A program made the translations under genes and the position numbers. Of a DNA stretch of 55,169 nucleotides, positions 34,381-44,788 are shown piece by piece. Under the pieces are notes generated by a model. That model saw nothing but the letters and a program-made list of their open reading frames with translations. It made no database searches and was not told the origin of the DNA. Location of the stretch: NCBI GenBank assembly GCA_031278655.1, contig JAITJZ010000011.1:1-55169 (forward strand). Direction: 5' to 3'. The stretch comes from Bifidobacteriaceae bacterium. GTDB taxonomy: Bacteria > Actinomycetota > Actinomycetes > Actinomycetales > WQXJ01. Position 1 is the first letter of the stretch. Each line of letters opens with the position of its first letter.

Positions 34381-35511
34381 TCAGGCGGCTGTAAGGCGGG
34401 CGGCGGCTTCGGCGACGGCCGCGTCGGAGCCGGTCAGCGCCATCCGGACGAAGGCCGCCCCGCCGGCGCCGTAGAACGCCCCCGGGGCCACCAGGATGCC
34501 GAGCGAGGCCAGGTCCGCCACCGTCCGCCAGCAGTCCTGCCGGTCCGGCGTGGTGAACCACAGGTACAGCCCGGCGCCCGAGCCTTCCACCAGGTAACCA
34601 GCTTGGCCGATGCCGTCGAGCAAGACCCGGCGCCGCCGCCGGTAGGTTTCGCGCTGGCGGGCGACATGGGAACGGTCCGCCAGGGCGGCCGCCATGGCCG
34701 CCTGGACCGGTCCCGGCGGCATCATGCCCATGTGCTTGCGCAGCGCCGCCAGCCGCCCGATCAGCGCCGGATCGCCCGCCACCCAGGCCGCGCGGTAACC
34801 GGCCGCGTTCGACTGTTTCGACAACGATCCCAACGCCAACAGCCCGTCCAGCGAGCCGCCGCCCACGCGGGCGTCGAGCAGCGACGGCACCCCGGCCGAA
34901 GCCCAGGGCTCGTCCCAGGCCAGCGCCGCGTAACACTCGTCGGCCGCGACCACCGCCCCGCGCGCCCGGGCCCATTCGACCCAGGCGGCCAGGTCCGCCA
35001 CGCCGGCGACGCGGCCGTCCGGGTTGGCGGGCGAGTTCAACCAGACCAGTTTCACCCGCGCGCCCAATTCATCCGGCACCTGCCCGGGCGAGTCCGCTGG
35101 GACGGGCCGCGCCCCGGCCAGGCGCGCCCCGACATCGTAGGTGGGATACGCCACCGTCGGGTGCGCCACCGCGTCGCCCGGCCCCAAACCCAGGGCCGAG
35201 GCCAGCGACGCGATCAGCTCCTTCGAGCCGAGGGTCGCCAGGACGCCTTCCGGCGCCAGCCCTGTCACGCCCCTGGCGGCGGCGTAATGATCCACAACCG
35301 CCCGGCGCAGCGCCGCCGTGCCGATGGTTGGCGGGTAGCCCGGCGAGTCCGCCGCCCCGGCCAGGGCGTCCTGGATCAGCGGCGGCGTCGGATCGACCGG
35401 CGTGCCCACCGACAGGTCGATCAGGCCGCCGGGGTGGCGCGCCGCCTGGGCCTTGTGCGGCTCAAGCAGGTCCCAGGGGAAGACCGGGAGGGCGGCGGCG
35501 TCGAAGCCCAT
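34381..35511 (-). CDS. dapC: N-succinyldiaminopimelate aminotransferase
   Basis: PLP-dependent class I/II aminotransferase of the succinylase lysine branch. 376 residues. Landmarks: VGTPVDPTPPLIQDAL, GSKELIASLASALGLGPGDAV, WLNSPANPDGRV, ADECYAAL with the PLP-binding Asp, and the Schiff-base Lys in LGSLSKQSNAAGYRAAW. ATG at 35511 replaces the track start (35826), which would run through ferredoxin. It follows fdxA by ten bases, the standard actinobacterial fdxA-dapC order, and complements dapE/dapD in this window. Confidence 0.94.
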   Translation of the reverse strand: MGFDAAALPVFPWDLLEPHKAQAARHPGGLIDLSVGTPVDPTPPLIQDALAGAADSPGYPPTIGTAALRRAVVDHYAAARGVTGLAPEGVLATLGSKELIASLASALGLGPGDAVAHPTVAYPTYDVGARLAGARPVPADSPGQVPDELGARVKLVWLNSPANPDGRVAGVADLAAWVEWARARGAVVAADECYAALAWDEPWASAGVPSLLDARVGGGSLDGLLALGSLSKQSNAAGYRAAWVAGDPALIGRLAALRKHMGMMPPGPVQAAMAAALADRSHVARQRETYRRRRRVLLDGIGQAGYLVEGSGAGLYLWFTTPDRQDCWRTVADLASLGILVAPGAFYGAGGAAFVRMALTGSDAAVAEAAARLTAA

Positions 35512-35521
35512 GGCGCCCGCC

Positions 35522-35839
35522 TCAGCCCTTCGGGGCCAGCGCCGCCACCAGTGGCGCGTCGTAGGGCTGCGGCCCAACTTTGGCGGCCCCGCCGGGCGAG
35601 CCGACTTCTGTGAAGAAATCGCCGCTGGCCTGCGCGAACGCGGACCATTCAGCGGGCAGGTCGTCTTCGTAGAAGATGGCCACCTCCGGGCAGACCGGTT
35701 CGCAGGCGCCGCAGTCGACGCACTCGTCGGGTTGGATGTAGAGCGCGCGCAGACCTTCATAGATGCAGTCGACCGGGCATTCATCGACACAGGCCCCGTC
35801 TTTGACGTCGACGCACGGCTCGGCAATCACATAAGTCAC
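35522..35839 (-). CDS. fdxA: 7Fe ferredoxin
   Basis: 105-residue electron carrier with one 3Fe-4S and one 4Fe-4S cluster. The Cys pattern is EPCVDVKDGACVDECPVDCIYEG and ECVDCGACEPVCPEVAI. The C-terminal 45 residues (FYEDDLPAEWSAF...) are the long tail usual in this type. GTG at 35839 (VTYVIAEPC) is chosen over the TTG three codons upstream because it matches the family start and has TACGCT eight bases before it. First gene of fdxA-dapC. Confidence 0.95.
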   Translation of the reverse strand: MTYVIAEPCVDVKDGACVDECPVDCIYEGLRALYIQPDECVDCGACEPVCPEVAIFYEDDLPAEWSAFAQASGDFFTEVGSPGGAAKVGPQPYDAPLVAALAPKG

Positions 35840-35847
35840 GGCACCCA

Positions 35848-35853
35848 AGCGTA
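35848..35853 (-). promoter_or_regulatory. -10 box for fdxA-dapC (leaderless)
   Basis: TACGCT lies eight bases before the GTG start. The stretch into the gene is almost the same as at purE (T-TGnGTGCCGTG). Confidence 0.5.
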
Positions 35854-35880
35854 ATGCCGCCGCCCCGGGGCGGCGGCCGG

Positions 35881-35886
35881 TTTAAT
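35881..35886 (+). promoter_or_regulatory. -10 box for the small SH3-like gene
   Basis: TTTAAT ends seven bases before GTG at 35894 and overlaps the ATG at 35885. If used, it makes the GTG the true start. Confidence 0.4.
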
Positions 35887-35893
35887 GGTCCGC

Positions 35894-36109
35894 GTGGGCG
35901 AACCGGTGTGGATGGCGTGGCCGCTGGGCTCGCGCGTGACGATCCGCCGCCGCCTGGCCGAGGGCGGCTACGCCGACACGGTTGGCCGCCTCGAGGCCGC
36001 GGACGCCGATCACGTCGAAGTCCGCCACCGCAGCGGCCAATTGCGCCGCGTCGAGGCCGGTCAGATCGCCATCGCCCACCTGATCGAAGCCGCGCCGCCG
36101 CCTGGCTGA
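35894..36109 (+). CDS. Small SH3-like beta-barrel protein (possible DUF6725)
   Basis: 71 residues from GTG at 35894 (74 from the ATG at 35885, which lies inside the apparent -10 box). GSRVTIRRRLAEGGYADTVGRLEAADADHVEVRHRSGQLRRVEAGQIAIAHLIEAAPP reads as five short beta strands with a 'TD-x-x-G-x-L' turn, like the SH3-like N-domain of actinobacterial Rv0428c-type acetyltransferases and the stand-alone DUF6725 proteins. The name is from memory and uncertain. It is divergent from fdxA and convergent with the VanW gene. Confidence 0.6.
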   Translation: MGEPVWMAWPLGSRVTIRRRLAEGGYADTVGRLEAADADHVEVRHRSGQLRRVEAGQIAIAHLIEAAPPPG

Positions 36110-36138
36110 CAGCTAATCGCGGCCGCGGCCCGGCCGCC

Positions 36139-38124
36139 TCAGGGGGTGGCGTCCGCGTCCGGATTCTTGCAGACGATGGCGTTCATCGGGTCGTAGCGCC
36201 AGTGCCAGGTCTCCCTGTCTTGGGCGTTGCCCTCAGGATCGGTCTTGACCCGCCAATAGTCGACTTGGAAACCCGAGATGCCGCCGGACTGCGGTTTGCA
36301 ATCGCTCTTCGTCGACTCGATTGTGCGCGGGGCGGTGTAGGAGTACGGCTCGCCGATCTCCGCCTCCACCGTCCAGTATTTCGTGGACCACAATTCGACC
36401 CAGACTTTCAGGGAGTCGCTGACGCCCGCCCGCAACACCACGCCATAGGGCGTGTCGTTCTTGAACTGGTTGTCGATCTGCCCCTCCCAGATGGTCGCCT
36501 CGCGCCCGGTCGGGTAGCGCGAGAAGTAGTTGGCGTGCGGCGTGTGCTCCACGTCCACCATCCCGGCCAGGTGGGCGGCGTTGTAGAGGGTGGTTGAGAA
36601 CTGCGACAAACCACCGCCGATGCCGTCTTGGTTGACCCCGGCCACCACCACGCCGGCGTTGAACCAGCCGGTCTCCAGGCTGCGGTGCCCAAGGGCCTTG
36701 TCCAACGAGAACGTCTCACCGGGTTTGACCAGCATGCCGGTGACGATCTCAGCGGCTTTGCGCAGGTTCTTGGTGCGGTCCACGCTGTTGGTGGCTTGCG
36801 TCTCGAAACGCCCCACCACTTCCTTGACACCGAGTTGTTCCAGTTCCGCCCGCCCGGCCGCCGGGTCGGCCTCGGTCAGTTCGACCACCGCCCGGCGTTC
36901 CGCGCCGCTGGCCACCGCCGCCGCGGCCATGGCCGCGGCCAATCCGTCCGGGTCGATCTTCGCCCCTTTGACGCCGTCCTCGATCACTGGCTGGCCGTCA
37001 ACGAACACGAAGCGCGCGTCAGCGGCGGCGACCTCGATCCCGGCGGGCAGCCGTTTCGAGACCGACGCGCCCAACAACTCCTTGTCCCAGCCGAGCGCTA
37101 GCGTCCCGGCGTCATCGGCGGCTGGCTGGATGACGGCGGCGGCGGCCACCTCGCTGGCCGGTATCTCAACCGACGCCTCCCCCACGGCCACCGTCACCGG
37201 CCCCGACAGCAGCGGATCGGCGATGGCCGCGACCGCCCGCTCGACTTCTTCCGGGCCGATCGCCGGCGCCAACGCCTCGGTCGGCAATTGCCACGGCCCG
37301 TCTTTGACCAGGTAATCCTCTTGAATCTGGGCGAGCGCCTGGGCGGTCGCCAGTTGCAGGCCGGTGACCGGCTCGGTGATGACCACTTCCCCGGTCGCCA
37401 CGCCGACCGTGCCGCTGACAGGTTCCACGCGCGTCAGGGCGGCCAGCTCCTCGAGATGGGTTTCGAGGGCCGCCTGGTCAACGACCAAAGCCAGTTCCTG
37501 CTGGCCGATCCCTTTGACCTGTTCCCAGAGCCGAGTTGGGTCGAAGCTCAGGCCGGTCAAGGCGGCGACGGTGTTCTGGGGCGAGAAGCCGAGCCCGGCG
37601 AGGACCGGGTCGAAGTCGGCTTCCTCGTCCCCGATCACCACCGGCACGGTCTGCTTGGACTTCTCGTCCAGTTCGTCACGCAGGCGGGCGACGGCCGCGT
37701 CGGTGGTCAAGGCGCCGATGTCCACGCCCGCCACAGCGGCGCCCTTGGGCACGCGGTCGGCGAAGTAGTAGGCGGCGCCCACGTAGCCGCCGGCCGCCGC
37801 CACGACCACCGCGGCCGCGACGATCAGTCCGGTCAGCCGCCGATGCCGTCCGCCGGCTTTGACCTGTCCCGGCCGTTTCGGTCGTCCCGATTTGGTCAAC
37901 GGCAGCGGCGCCGTGTCTCGTTGCGCGGCCCGCGCCGGAGGGATCGCCGGCAGTTCGCCGGTGGCGGGCTCGCGGGCGCCGGCCGACGCGGAGCCCCCGA
38001 AGACTGAGACTCGCGGCGGCCCGGCGGCGTTGGTCCGCCCATCACCGTCAGGCGACCCGGCGGCATCGGCCTCATTGGCCGCCTGATCAGTCTCTGGACG
38101 TTCCTGCAGTTCATCGTCTGCCAC
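36139..38124 (-). CDS. VanW family membrane-anchored protein
   Basis: 661 residues. A cytosolic, low-complexity N-terminus of about 95 residues with many basic and Pro residues leads to a transmembrane helix at about 98-120. Two extracytoplasmic copies of the YoaR/PG-binding-4 module follow (about 125-245 and 255-400). The VanW domain runs from about 440: RTKNLRKAAEIVTGMLVKPGETFSLDKALG...GGGLSQFSTTLYNAAHLAG...EATIWEG. VanW proteins are wall-associated and of unknown biochemistry. The GTG start has a GGAGGTG ribosome site. Confidence 0.9.
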   Translation of the reverse strand: MADDELQERPETDQAANEADAAGSPDGDGRTNAAGPPRVSVFGGSASAGAREPATGELPAIPPARAAQRDTAPLPLTKSGRPKRPGQVKAGGRHRRLTGLIVAAAVVVAAAGGYVGAAYYFADRVPKGAAVAGVDIGALTTDAAVARLRDELDEKSKQTVPVVIGDEEADFDPVLAGLGFSPQNTVAALTGLSFDPTRLWEQVKGIGQQELALVVDQAALETHLEELAALTRVEPVSGTVGVATGEVVITEPVTGLQLATAQALAQIQEDYLVKDGPWQLPTEALAPAIGPEEVERAVAAIADPLLSGPVTVAVGEASVEIPASEVAAAAVIQPAADDAGTLALGWDKELLGASVSKRLPAGIEVAAADARFVFVDGQPVIEDGVKGAKIDPDGLAAAMAAAAVASGAERRAVVELTEADPAAGRAELEQLGVKEVVGRFETQATNSVDRTKNLRKAAEIVTGMLVKPGETFSLDKALGHRSLETGWFNAGVVVAGVNQDGIGGGLSQFSTTLYNAAHLAGMVDVEHTPHANYFSRYPTGREATIWEGQIDNQFKNDTPYGVVLRAGVSDSLKVWVELWSTKYWTVEAEIGEPYSYTAPRTIESTKSDCKPQSGGISGFQVDYWRVKTDPEGNAQDRETWHWRYDPMNAIVCKNPDADATP

Positions 38125-38160
38125 CGACGCACCTCCGGGTTTAGTGGGCTGCGTCCAATT

Positions 38161-38532
38161 CTAAGGCTTCGCTGAGCGAAACCACCGGCCCGGCAGCAGG
38201 GCGGTGGCCACGGCGGCGAGCATCGAGGCGACCGCCCAGGCGAAGCCGGTCGGGTCGGCCTGGATCAGCAGGTCGCCGCCGGGACCGGGCAGGGCGGTCA
38301 ACTGCGCCGCCGCGAAGGCGCCCATGGCGGCGGCGAACAGCCCCATCCAGCCGGCCGCCGCGCGGCAGGCCACGGCCCAGCCGAAGACACCGACCAAGGC
38401 CAGGATCAGCCCCAGGGGGAAGGCCTCGAACGGGCCCACGGCGATCACCGAGCGGTGCCAAATCCCCAGGCCGGCGGTGACCAGCGCGCTGCCAAGCCCG
38501 CAAGCCACCGCTTTGACAATGCGCCAGGCCAT
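38161..38532 (-). CDS. Four-helix membrane protein
   Basis: 123 residues with four hydrophobic spans (about 5-25, 32-52, 58-78, 92-112) and short loops; a Gly/Pro loop (PGPGGDLLIQADPTG) lies before the last helix. It follows typA by one base and is probably cotranscribed. No family recognised; small membrane proteins at this place after typA occur in related genomes. Confidence 0.75.
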   Translation of the reverse strand: MAWRIVKAVACGLGSALVTAGLGIWHRSVIAVGPFEAFPLGLILALVGVFGWAVACRAAAGWMGLFAAAMGAFAAAQLTALPGPGGDLLIQADPTGFAWAVASMLAAVATALLPGRWFRSAKP

Positions 38533-38533
38533 C

Positions 38534-40559
<2,026 letters not shown>

Positions 40560-40570
<11 letters not shown>

Positions 40571-41336
40571 ACGGTTCGTGTCCCCCTTGGGCGGCCGCGC
40601 CGGGCCGCATGCGTCTGGTGCGCGCCGCCGCTTCGGCCTGGCGCCAGGCCGCGATCTTGCCGTGGTGCCCGGACAGCAGGATCTCCGGGGCCCTCAGGCC
40701 CCGCCACTCGGGCGGCTTGGTGTAAACCGGGTATTCGAGCAACCCCGGACGGGTGTGCGATTCTTCCGCCAACGATTCCGCGTTCCCCACCACCCCGGGG
40801 ATCAATCGCGTCGTCGCTTCGATCATGACCAGGGCGGCGACCTCGCCGCCGGCCAAGACGTAATCCCCGATCGACAGTTCTTCGACGGTCACGTCCGGGC
40901 GCGTCCGGTAGTGCTCGGCCACGCGCGCGTCGATCCCCTCGTAGCGCCCGCAGACGAAGATCAGGTGGTCGGCGCCGGCCAGCCGCGCCGCCGTCGCCTG
41001 GTCGAACAATTTGCCCGATGCCGTCGTCACGACCAGCGTTGGCGCCGCGCCCGGGGTGGCGGGTCGGGCCGGGTCGGCCGGCTGCTCGCGGTCCTCGGCC
41101 GAGGTGGCGTCCGGGAGCAGCGCGTCGATGGCCCGGCCCCACGGCTCCGGGCGCATGACCATGCCGGCGCCGCCGCCGTAAGGCGTGTCATCGACCGTCC
41201 GGTGGCGGTCGGTGGTCCATTGCCGCAGGTCGTGGACCTGCAACTGGACAATTCCAGCCGCGGTGGCTTTTCCCAGCAGGGACAGGCGGGCTGGGGCCAG
41301 GTATTCCGGGAAGATGGTGATGATGTCGATCAGCAT
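40560..41336 (-). CDS. trmD: tRNA (guanine-N1-)-methyltransferase
   Basis: Methylates G37 of tRNA, preventing frameshifts. 258 residues. The SPOUT knot is formed by [28 protein letters not shown] and [15 protein letters not shown], and the C-terminal [25 protein letters not shown] is typical. A Pro/Ala-rich linker ([18 protein letters not shown]) is inserted before the [13 protein letters not shown] strand. Part of rpsP-khpA-rimM-trmD. Confidence 0.96.
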
Positions 41337-41343
41337 GGGTGGC

Positions 41344-41955
41344 TCAGCCTTCGGCCTCGGCTGGGCGGGCGGCCACCAGACCGGCGGGCGGGTCGATCAC
41401 GATCCGCCCGCGAGCCGGGTCGACCTCCGGCACCAGTTCCTTGACCAGCGGCACCAGCGCCGTGCCGGCGCCGGCCTGGGCGATCTCCAACAGGTCTTGG
41501 CCGGGCAGCGACACCAGGTCGCGGACTTCGCCGACGGGCGTGCCGTCCGGGAGGAACACCGCCGCGCCGCGCAATTGCGCCGCATACCAGGCGTCTGCTT
41601 CTTCCGACGGGTCGACATCGGCCAGCAGTTTGATCCCGCGCAGGGCCTCGGCCGCGGTGCGGTCGCGGATTTCCTCGAAGCCGGCCACGACTTGTTTGGG
41701 CGTGGCCCGGTAGCTCCGCAGCGTCAGCCGCCCCAGTTCGGCCCCGCCCGCCCCTATCGCGCCGTCCGCCCCAGCCGCGCCGTCCGCACCTATGGCGCCG
41801 CCTTCGGTCGCGCCGTCCGCTCCGGTCGGGGCGCCTTCGGTCGCGTAGGCGCGGCCCACGGCGAAGCGCTCGCTCGGACGGTCTGTCCGGATCTCCAACA
41901 CCACTTCGCCCTTGATTCCATGCGGACGGCCGATCACCGCCAAGACCACTTCCAT
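41344..41955 (-). CDS. rimM: 16S rRNA processing protein RimM
   Basis: Helps mature the 30S head domain by binding S19. 203 residues. The N-terminal RimM domain ([23 protein letters not shown]) and the PRC barrel ([38 protein letters not shown]...[28 protein letters not shown]) are clear. Residues about 40-72 are a low-complexity insert of [30 protein letters not shown] between two strands of the first barrel. Confidence 0.94.
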   Translation of the reverse strand: MEVVLAVIGRPHGIKGEVVLEIRTDRPSERFAVGRAYATEGAPTGADGATEGGAIGADGAAGADGAIGAGGAELGRLTLRSYRATPKQVVAGFEEIRDRTAAEALRGIKLLADVDPSEEADAWYAAQLRGAAVFLPDGTPVGEVRDLVSLPGQDLLEIAQAGAGTALVPLVKELVPEVDPARGRIVIDPPAGLVAARPAEAEG

Positions 41956-41971
41956 GGACTCGCGGCGACGC

Positions 41972-42211
41972 CTAACGGCGGTCAGTGTCGATCAAATCGA
42001 CGCGCACGTCGACGCCCGGCGCCAGGCCGTTGATGACGGCCCGAAGGGCGCTGGCGGTGCGCCCGCGCCGACCGATCACCCGGCCCATGTCCTCCGGCGC
42101 GACCTTGACCTCGAGAAACTCGCCGCGCCGGTTCAGCCTCGAACGCACCGACACGGCTTCAGGATTGTCCACGATCCCTTTGACCAGGTGCTCCATCGCG
42201 CGCGGAAGCAT
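41972..42211 (-). CDS. khpA: KH-domain RNA-binding protein KhpA
   Basis: 79 residues, a single type II KH domain. EHLVKGIVDNPEAVSV starts the fold and the RNA-binding loop is GRVIGRRGRTASALRAVI (GXXG). It sits between rpsP and rimM, the standard place. Its ATG overlaps the rpsP stop by one base (TGATG). Confidence 0.94.
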   Translation of the reverse strand: MLPRAMEHLVKGIVDNPEAVSVRSRLNRRGEFLEVKVAPEDMGRVIGRRGRTASALRAVINGLAPGVDVRVDLIDTDRR

Positions 42212-42852
42212 CAGGACTCCGGCGCCGCTTCGGCCGCCGCTGCGGCGGACTCCTTAGCCGGGCCGCCCTCGGCCGGCTCAGCCGCTGCGGCGGAAACCTG
42301 GCCGGGCGCCTCGTCGGCCGGCTCAGCCGCTTCGGCCTCGCCGCCAGCTCCGGCCTCAGCCTCAGCCTTGGCTTTGGCCTCAGCCTCAGCCTTGGCCGCA
42401 GCCTCCGCCTCAGCCTCTGCCTTGGCTTTGGCCTCAGCCTCTGCCTTGGCGTCGGCTTCAGCCTTGGCCTTGGCTTTGGCCTCAGCCTCAGCCGTGACCT
42501 TCTTCAGGGCCTCAGCCTCGGCCTGCTCCAGCGCGGCGGCGGCCGCCTGGGCGGCCTGGCGGGCCGGCACCTTGAGCTTGCCTTCCTCATAGGGCAGGCC
42601 CTTGAACTTCTGCCAGTCGCCGGTCAGTTTCAACTGGGCCAGGACCGGCGCGGTCGGTTGCGCGCCCACTGACAGCCAGTACTGCACCCGGTCTGACTTG
42701 ACCTCGATGTATGACGGGTCCTCGGTCGGGTGGTACTTGCCGATCTCTTCAATCACGCGGCCATCGCGCTTCACGCGAGCGTCCACAACCACGATGCGGT
42801 AATAGGGTGCCCGGATCTTTCCCAGGCGCTTGAGCCGAATCTTCACAGCCAC
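42211..42852 (-). CDS. rpsP: 30S ribosomal protein S16 with long C-terminal extension
   Basis: [73 protein letters not shown] is S16. GTG at 42852 gives the family start with a GGAAG site; the track start is artificial. The core ends near residue 100; about 110 further residues are Ala/Glu/Lys-rich ([21 protein letters not shown]...) then Ala/Glu/Pro-rich. Actinobacterial S16 often has a shorter tail of this type; this one is exceptionally long and built on six- to eight-base tandem codons. First gene of the rpsP-khpA-rimM-trmD-typA block. Confidence 0.96.
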   Translation of the reverse strand: MAVKIRLKRLGKIRAPYYRIVVVDARVKRDGRVIEEIGKYHPTEDPSYIEVKSDRVQYWLSVGAQPTAPVLAQLKLTGDWQKFKGLPYEEGKLKVPARQAAQAAAAALEQAEAEALKKVTAEAEAKAKAKAEADAKAEAEAKAKAEAEAEAAAKAEAEAKAKAEAEAGAGGEAEAAEPADEAPGQVSAAAAEPAEGGPAKESAAAAAEAAPES

Positions 42853-43049
42853 GGCAGCGGTTACTTCCTTTGCTCTTTGAGATGGATTTCCGCCGCTGGG
42901 CCGCCCGTGGGGTGGGCCGCCTGGGCGGCAAACTGGACGCGCGCCAGATGGTTGAGAGGGTCCTTCAAGCACGCGCGTGACAAATCATTCTGCCAGAAAG
43001 GGCGCCCAGCGCCCAATCCGGCCCGGATCAGCCCCTTGGGCAAGCCAAA

Positions 43050-43091
43050 GGCCGCGCCGAAGGGTGGCCTGAACAACCCTTCGGCGCGGCC
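43050..43091. terminator. Perfect 16-bp stem hairpin between DUF1540 gene and rpsP
   Basis: GGCCGCGCCGAAGGGT and its exact complement ACCCTTCGGCGCGGCC flank a ten-base loop. It follows the DUF1540 gene and precedes rpsP, both on the reverse strand, so it should isolate the ribosomal operon. There is no U-tract. Confidence 0.75.
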
Positions 43092-43211
43092 CCATGGTCC
43101 GCCCCGGGTGGGCGGGGCGGCGTCCAAGTGCGGCGAAGCCGCCCACCAATTCTAAGGCCGGCGGGCCGCCGCCAAAGCCAGGCCGCCGCCAAAGCCAGGC
43201 GGCCGCCCGGC

Positions 43212-43514
43212 TCAGGCGGCCGCGAAGGTCAGGCAGTCGGCCTTGGTGTCGCCGCTGAGGCCAACTTGGATGGCCGGAGCGCCGCATTCGAGGTCGGCGT
43301 TGTGGGCGCACTCAACGTGCTGGCAGGCGCCAACGGCGCCGGCGGCCTCATCGAACCCGCCCTTGATGGTCAGGGGGATGAAGGTGGCGCAGCCGGCGTG
43401 CCCGGCCGGCCCGGAGATGGTGACGGCGCCGGCGTGGCAGGCGTCGGCCTGGTTGTAGGAGCAATCGGTGACGGAGCATTCGGAGACTTTGGACATTTCG
43501 CCAAGGGTCATCAT
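43212..43514 (-). CDS. DUF1540 family Cys-rich protein
   Basis: 100 residues with two copies of the DUF1540 module: VSECSVTDCSYNQADACHAGAVTISG...GCATFIP and ACQHVECAHNADLECGAPAIQVG...DCLTF. Each has four or more Cys spaced like a small metal-binding knuckle. Function unknown. Two start codons are adjacent (ATGATG); a GGAAGG site precedes them. It has its own promoter in an AT-rich spacer and a strong hairpin downstream, so it is probably a monocistronic gene. Confidence 0.88.
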   Translation of the reverse strand: MMTLGEMSKVSECSVTDCSYNQADACHAGAVTISGPAGHAGCATFIPLTIKGGFDEAAGAVGACQHVECAHNADLECGAPAIQVGLSGDTKADCLTFAAA

Positions 43515-43529
43515 GATTCTGGGTCCTTC

Positions 43530-43700
43530 CGGCTTATCGGTCGAATGGCGTGAACATTGTTTATAACACTAATACACCCCCGCCGCCCACAATGCAAACG
43601 AATACGCCGGCTAATACCATCCAATAAACACAGGCTTGCCTCTCCTAAACACCCCACATTATCTAAACACCACTGTTTTCAATAAACCCGCCTAGCGAAA
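43530..43700. other. AT-rich spacer upstream of DUF1540
   Basis: About 170 bp with clusters such as ttgtttataacactaataca, ccaataaacacaggc and ttatctaaacaccactgttttcaataaa, far richer in A+T than the rest of the window. It lies between DUF1540 and the sugar transporter. No ORF or RNA gene is evident. Confidence 0.8.
43569..43597 (-). promoter_or_regulatory. Candidate promoter of the DUF1540 gene
   Basis: TTGCAT (43592-43597) and TATTAG (43569-43574) with a 17-base spacer on the reverse strand. A second possible -10, TATAAA, is at 43560-43565. The leader would be about 40-50 bases with a ribosome site. Confidence 0.5.
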
Positions 43701-43813
43701 ATAGGCCCCCTCAAAACCATCCCCCCGCCGTCCCGGGGGCGCCGGCGGCGGCGGACCGACGCGCCACGACAACGCGGCCGGGGGCACGGCATCGGACAAC
43801 CGCGAAAACGCGC

Positions 43814-44788
43814 CTACCCCTTGACGGAACCCGCCAACAGACCGCGGACGAAATACCGCTGCAAGGCCAGGAAGACCACCATCGGCACAATCATCGAGAC
43901 GAAAGCCCCGGCGGAGAGCAAATGCCATTTCGCGCCCAACGACCCGGCCATGTCCGAGAGCCGCGCCGTGATCGGCGCCAAGTCGGGGGTGTTGCCGCCG
44001 AACGCCAAGGCCACCAACAGGTCATTCCAGACCCACAGGAATTGGAAAATGGCGAACGAGGCGATCGCCGGCACCATCAGCGGCAAAACGACGCGAAAGA
44101 AAATGGTGACGTGCCCGGCGCCATCGACGCGGGCGGCCTCGACCAGCGAACTGGGAATGTCCTTCATGAAATTGTGCAACAGGAATATCGCCAGCGGCAG
44201 GCCGAACATTGCGTGCGACAGCCACAGCACCCAAAACGACGCGTTCAACCCCAGGTTGACGTATTGCGTCAGCAGCGGCACCATCGCCACCTGGATCGGC
44301 ACCACCTGGAGCGCGAAAATACCGACGAACAGCAGATTCGAGCCCCGGAACGGAATCCAGGCGAAGGCGTAAGCCGCCAGCAGCGCCAGGAAGATCGGGA
44401 TGACGACGGCGGGCAGGGTGACGACGATCGAATTGATGAAGTAGTCGGCCAGGTTGGCGGTGCCGCTGCCGGACAGCACCGTCCGGTAATGGTCGAGCGA
44501 GAAACCCGACCAATTCGACGGGCTCAACGCCTGCCACCAACCCGTGCTCTGAATCTCCTTGACCGAACCCCGAAACGAGGTCACCAACAGCCCAAAGGTC
44601 GGCACCGACCAAAGCAGGCCAATCCCGATGGCGATCCCGGACGCCCACGGCGAGGTCAGGTTGCGCTTGGCGCGCGCCGCCCGCCCGCCAAGGCCCCGGT
44701 TCCCCCCGCCGATGCCGTCACCCCGGCCCGCGCCCGCCCGCCCGGACCCAGCCGTCACGGCCGCGGGCGCCGCTTGGATGCCGCTCAT
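43814..44788 (-). CDS. Sugar ABC transporter permease, MalG type
   Basis: 324-residue inner-membrane permease of the CUT1 family with six predicted helices. The ATPase-contacting EAA loop is EAARVDGAGHVTIFFRVVLPLMVPA, and the C-terminus FVRGLLAGSVKG is typical of MalG. The first 45 residues are a Gly/Arg-rich cytosolic tail. Start overlaps the upstream permease stop (ATGA). The operon ends here with no ATPase gene, so a shared MsmK/MalK-type ATPase encoded elsewhere is probably used. Confidence 0.93.
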   Translation of the reverse strand: MSGIQAAPAAVTAGSGRAGAGRGDGIGGGNRGLGGRAARAKRNLTSPWASGIAIGIGLLWSVPTFGLLVTSFRGSVKEIQSTGWWQALSPSNWSGFSLDHYRTVLSGSGTANLADYFINSIVVTLPAVVIPIFLALLAAYAFAWIPFRGSNLLFVGIFALQVVPIQVAMVPLLTQYVNLGLNASFWVLWLSHAMFGLPLAIFLLHNFMKDIPSSLVEAARVDGAGHVTIFFRVVLPLMVPAIASFAIFQFLWVWNDLLVALAFGGNTPDLAPITARLSDMAGSLGAKWHLLSAGAFVSMIVPMVVFLALQRYFVRGLLAGSVKG

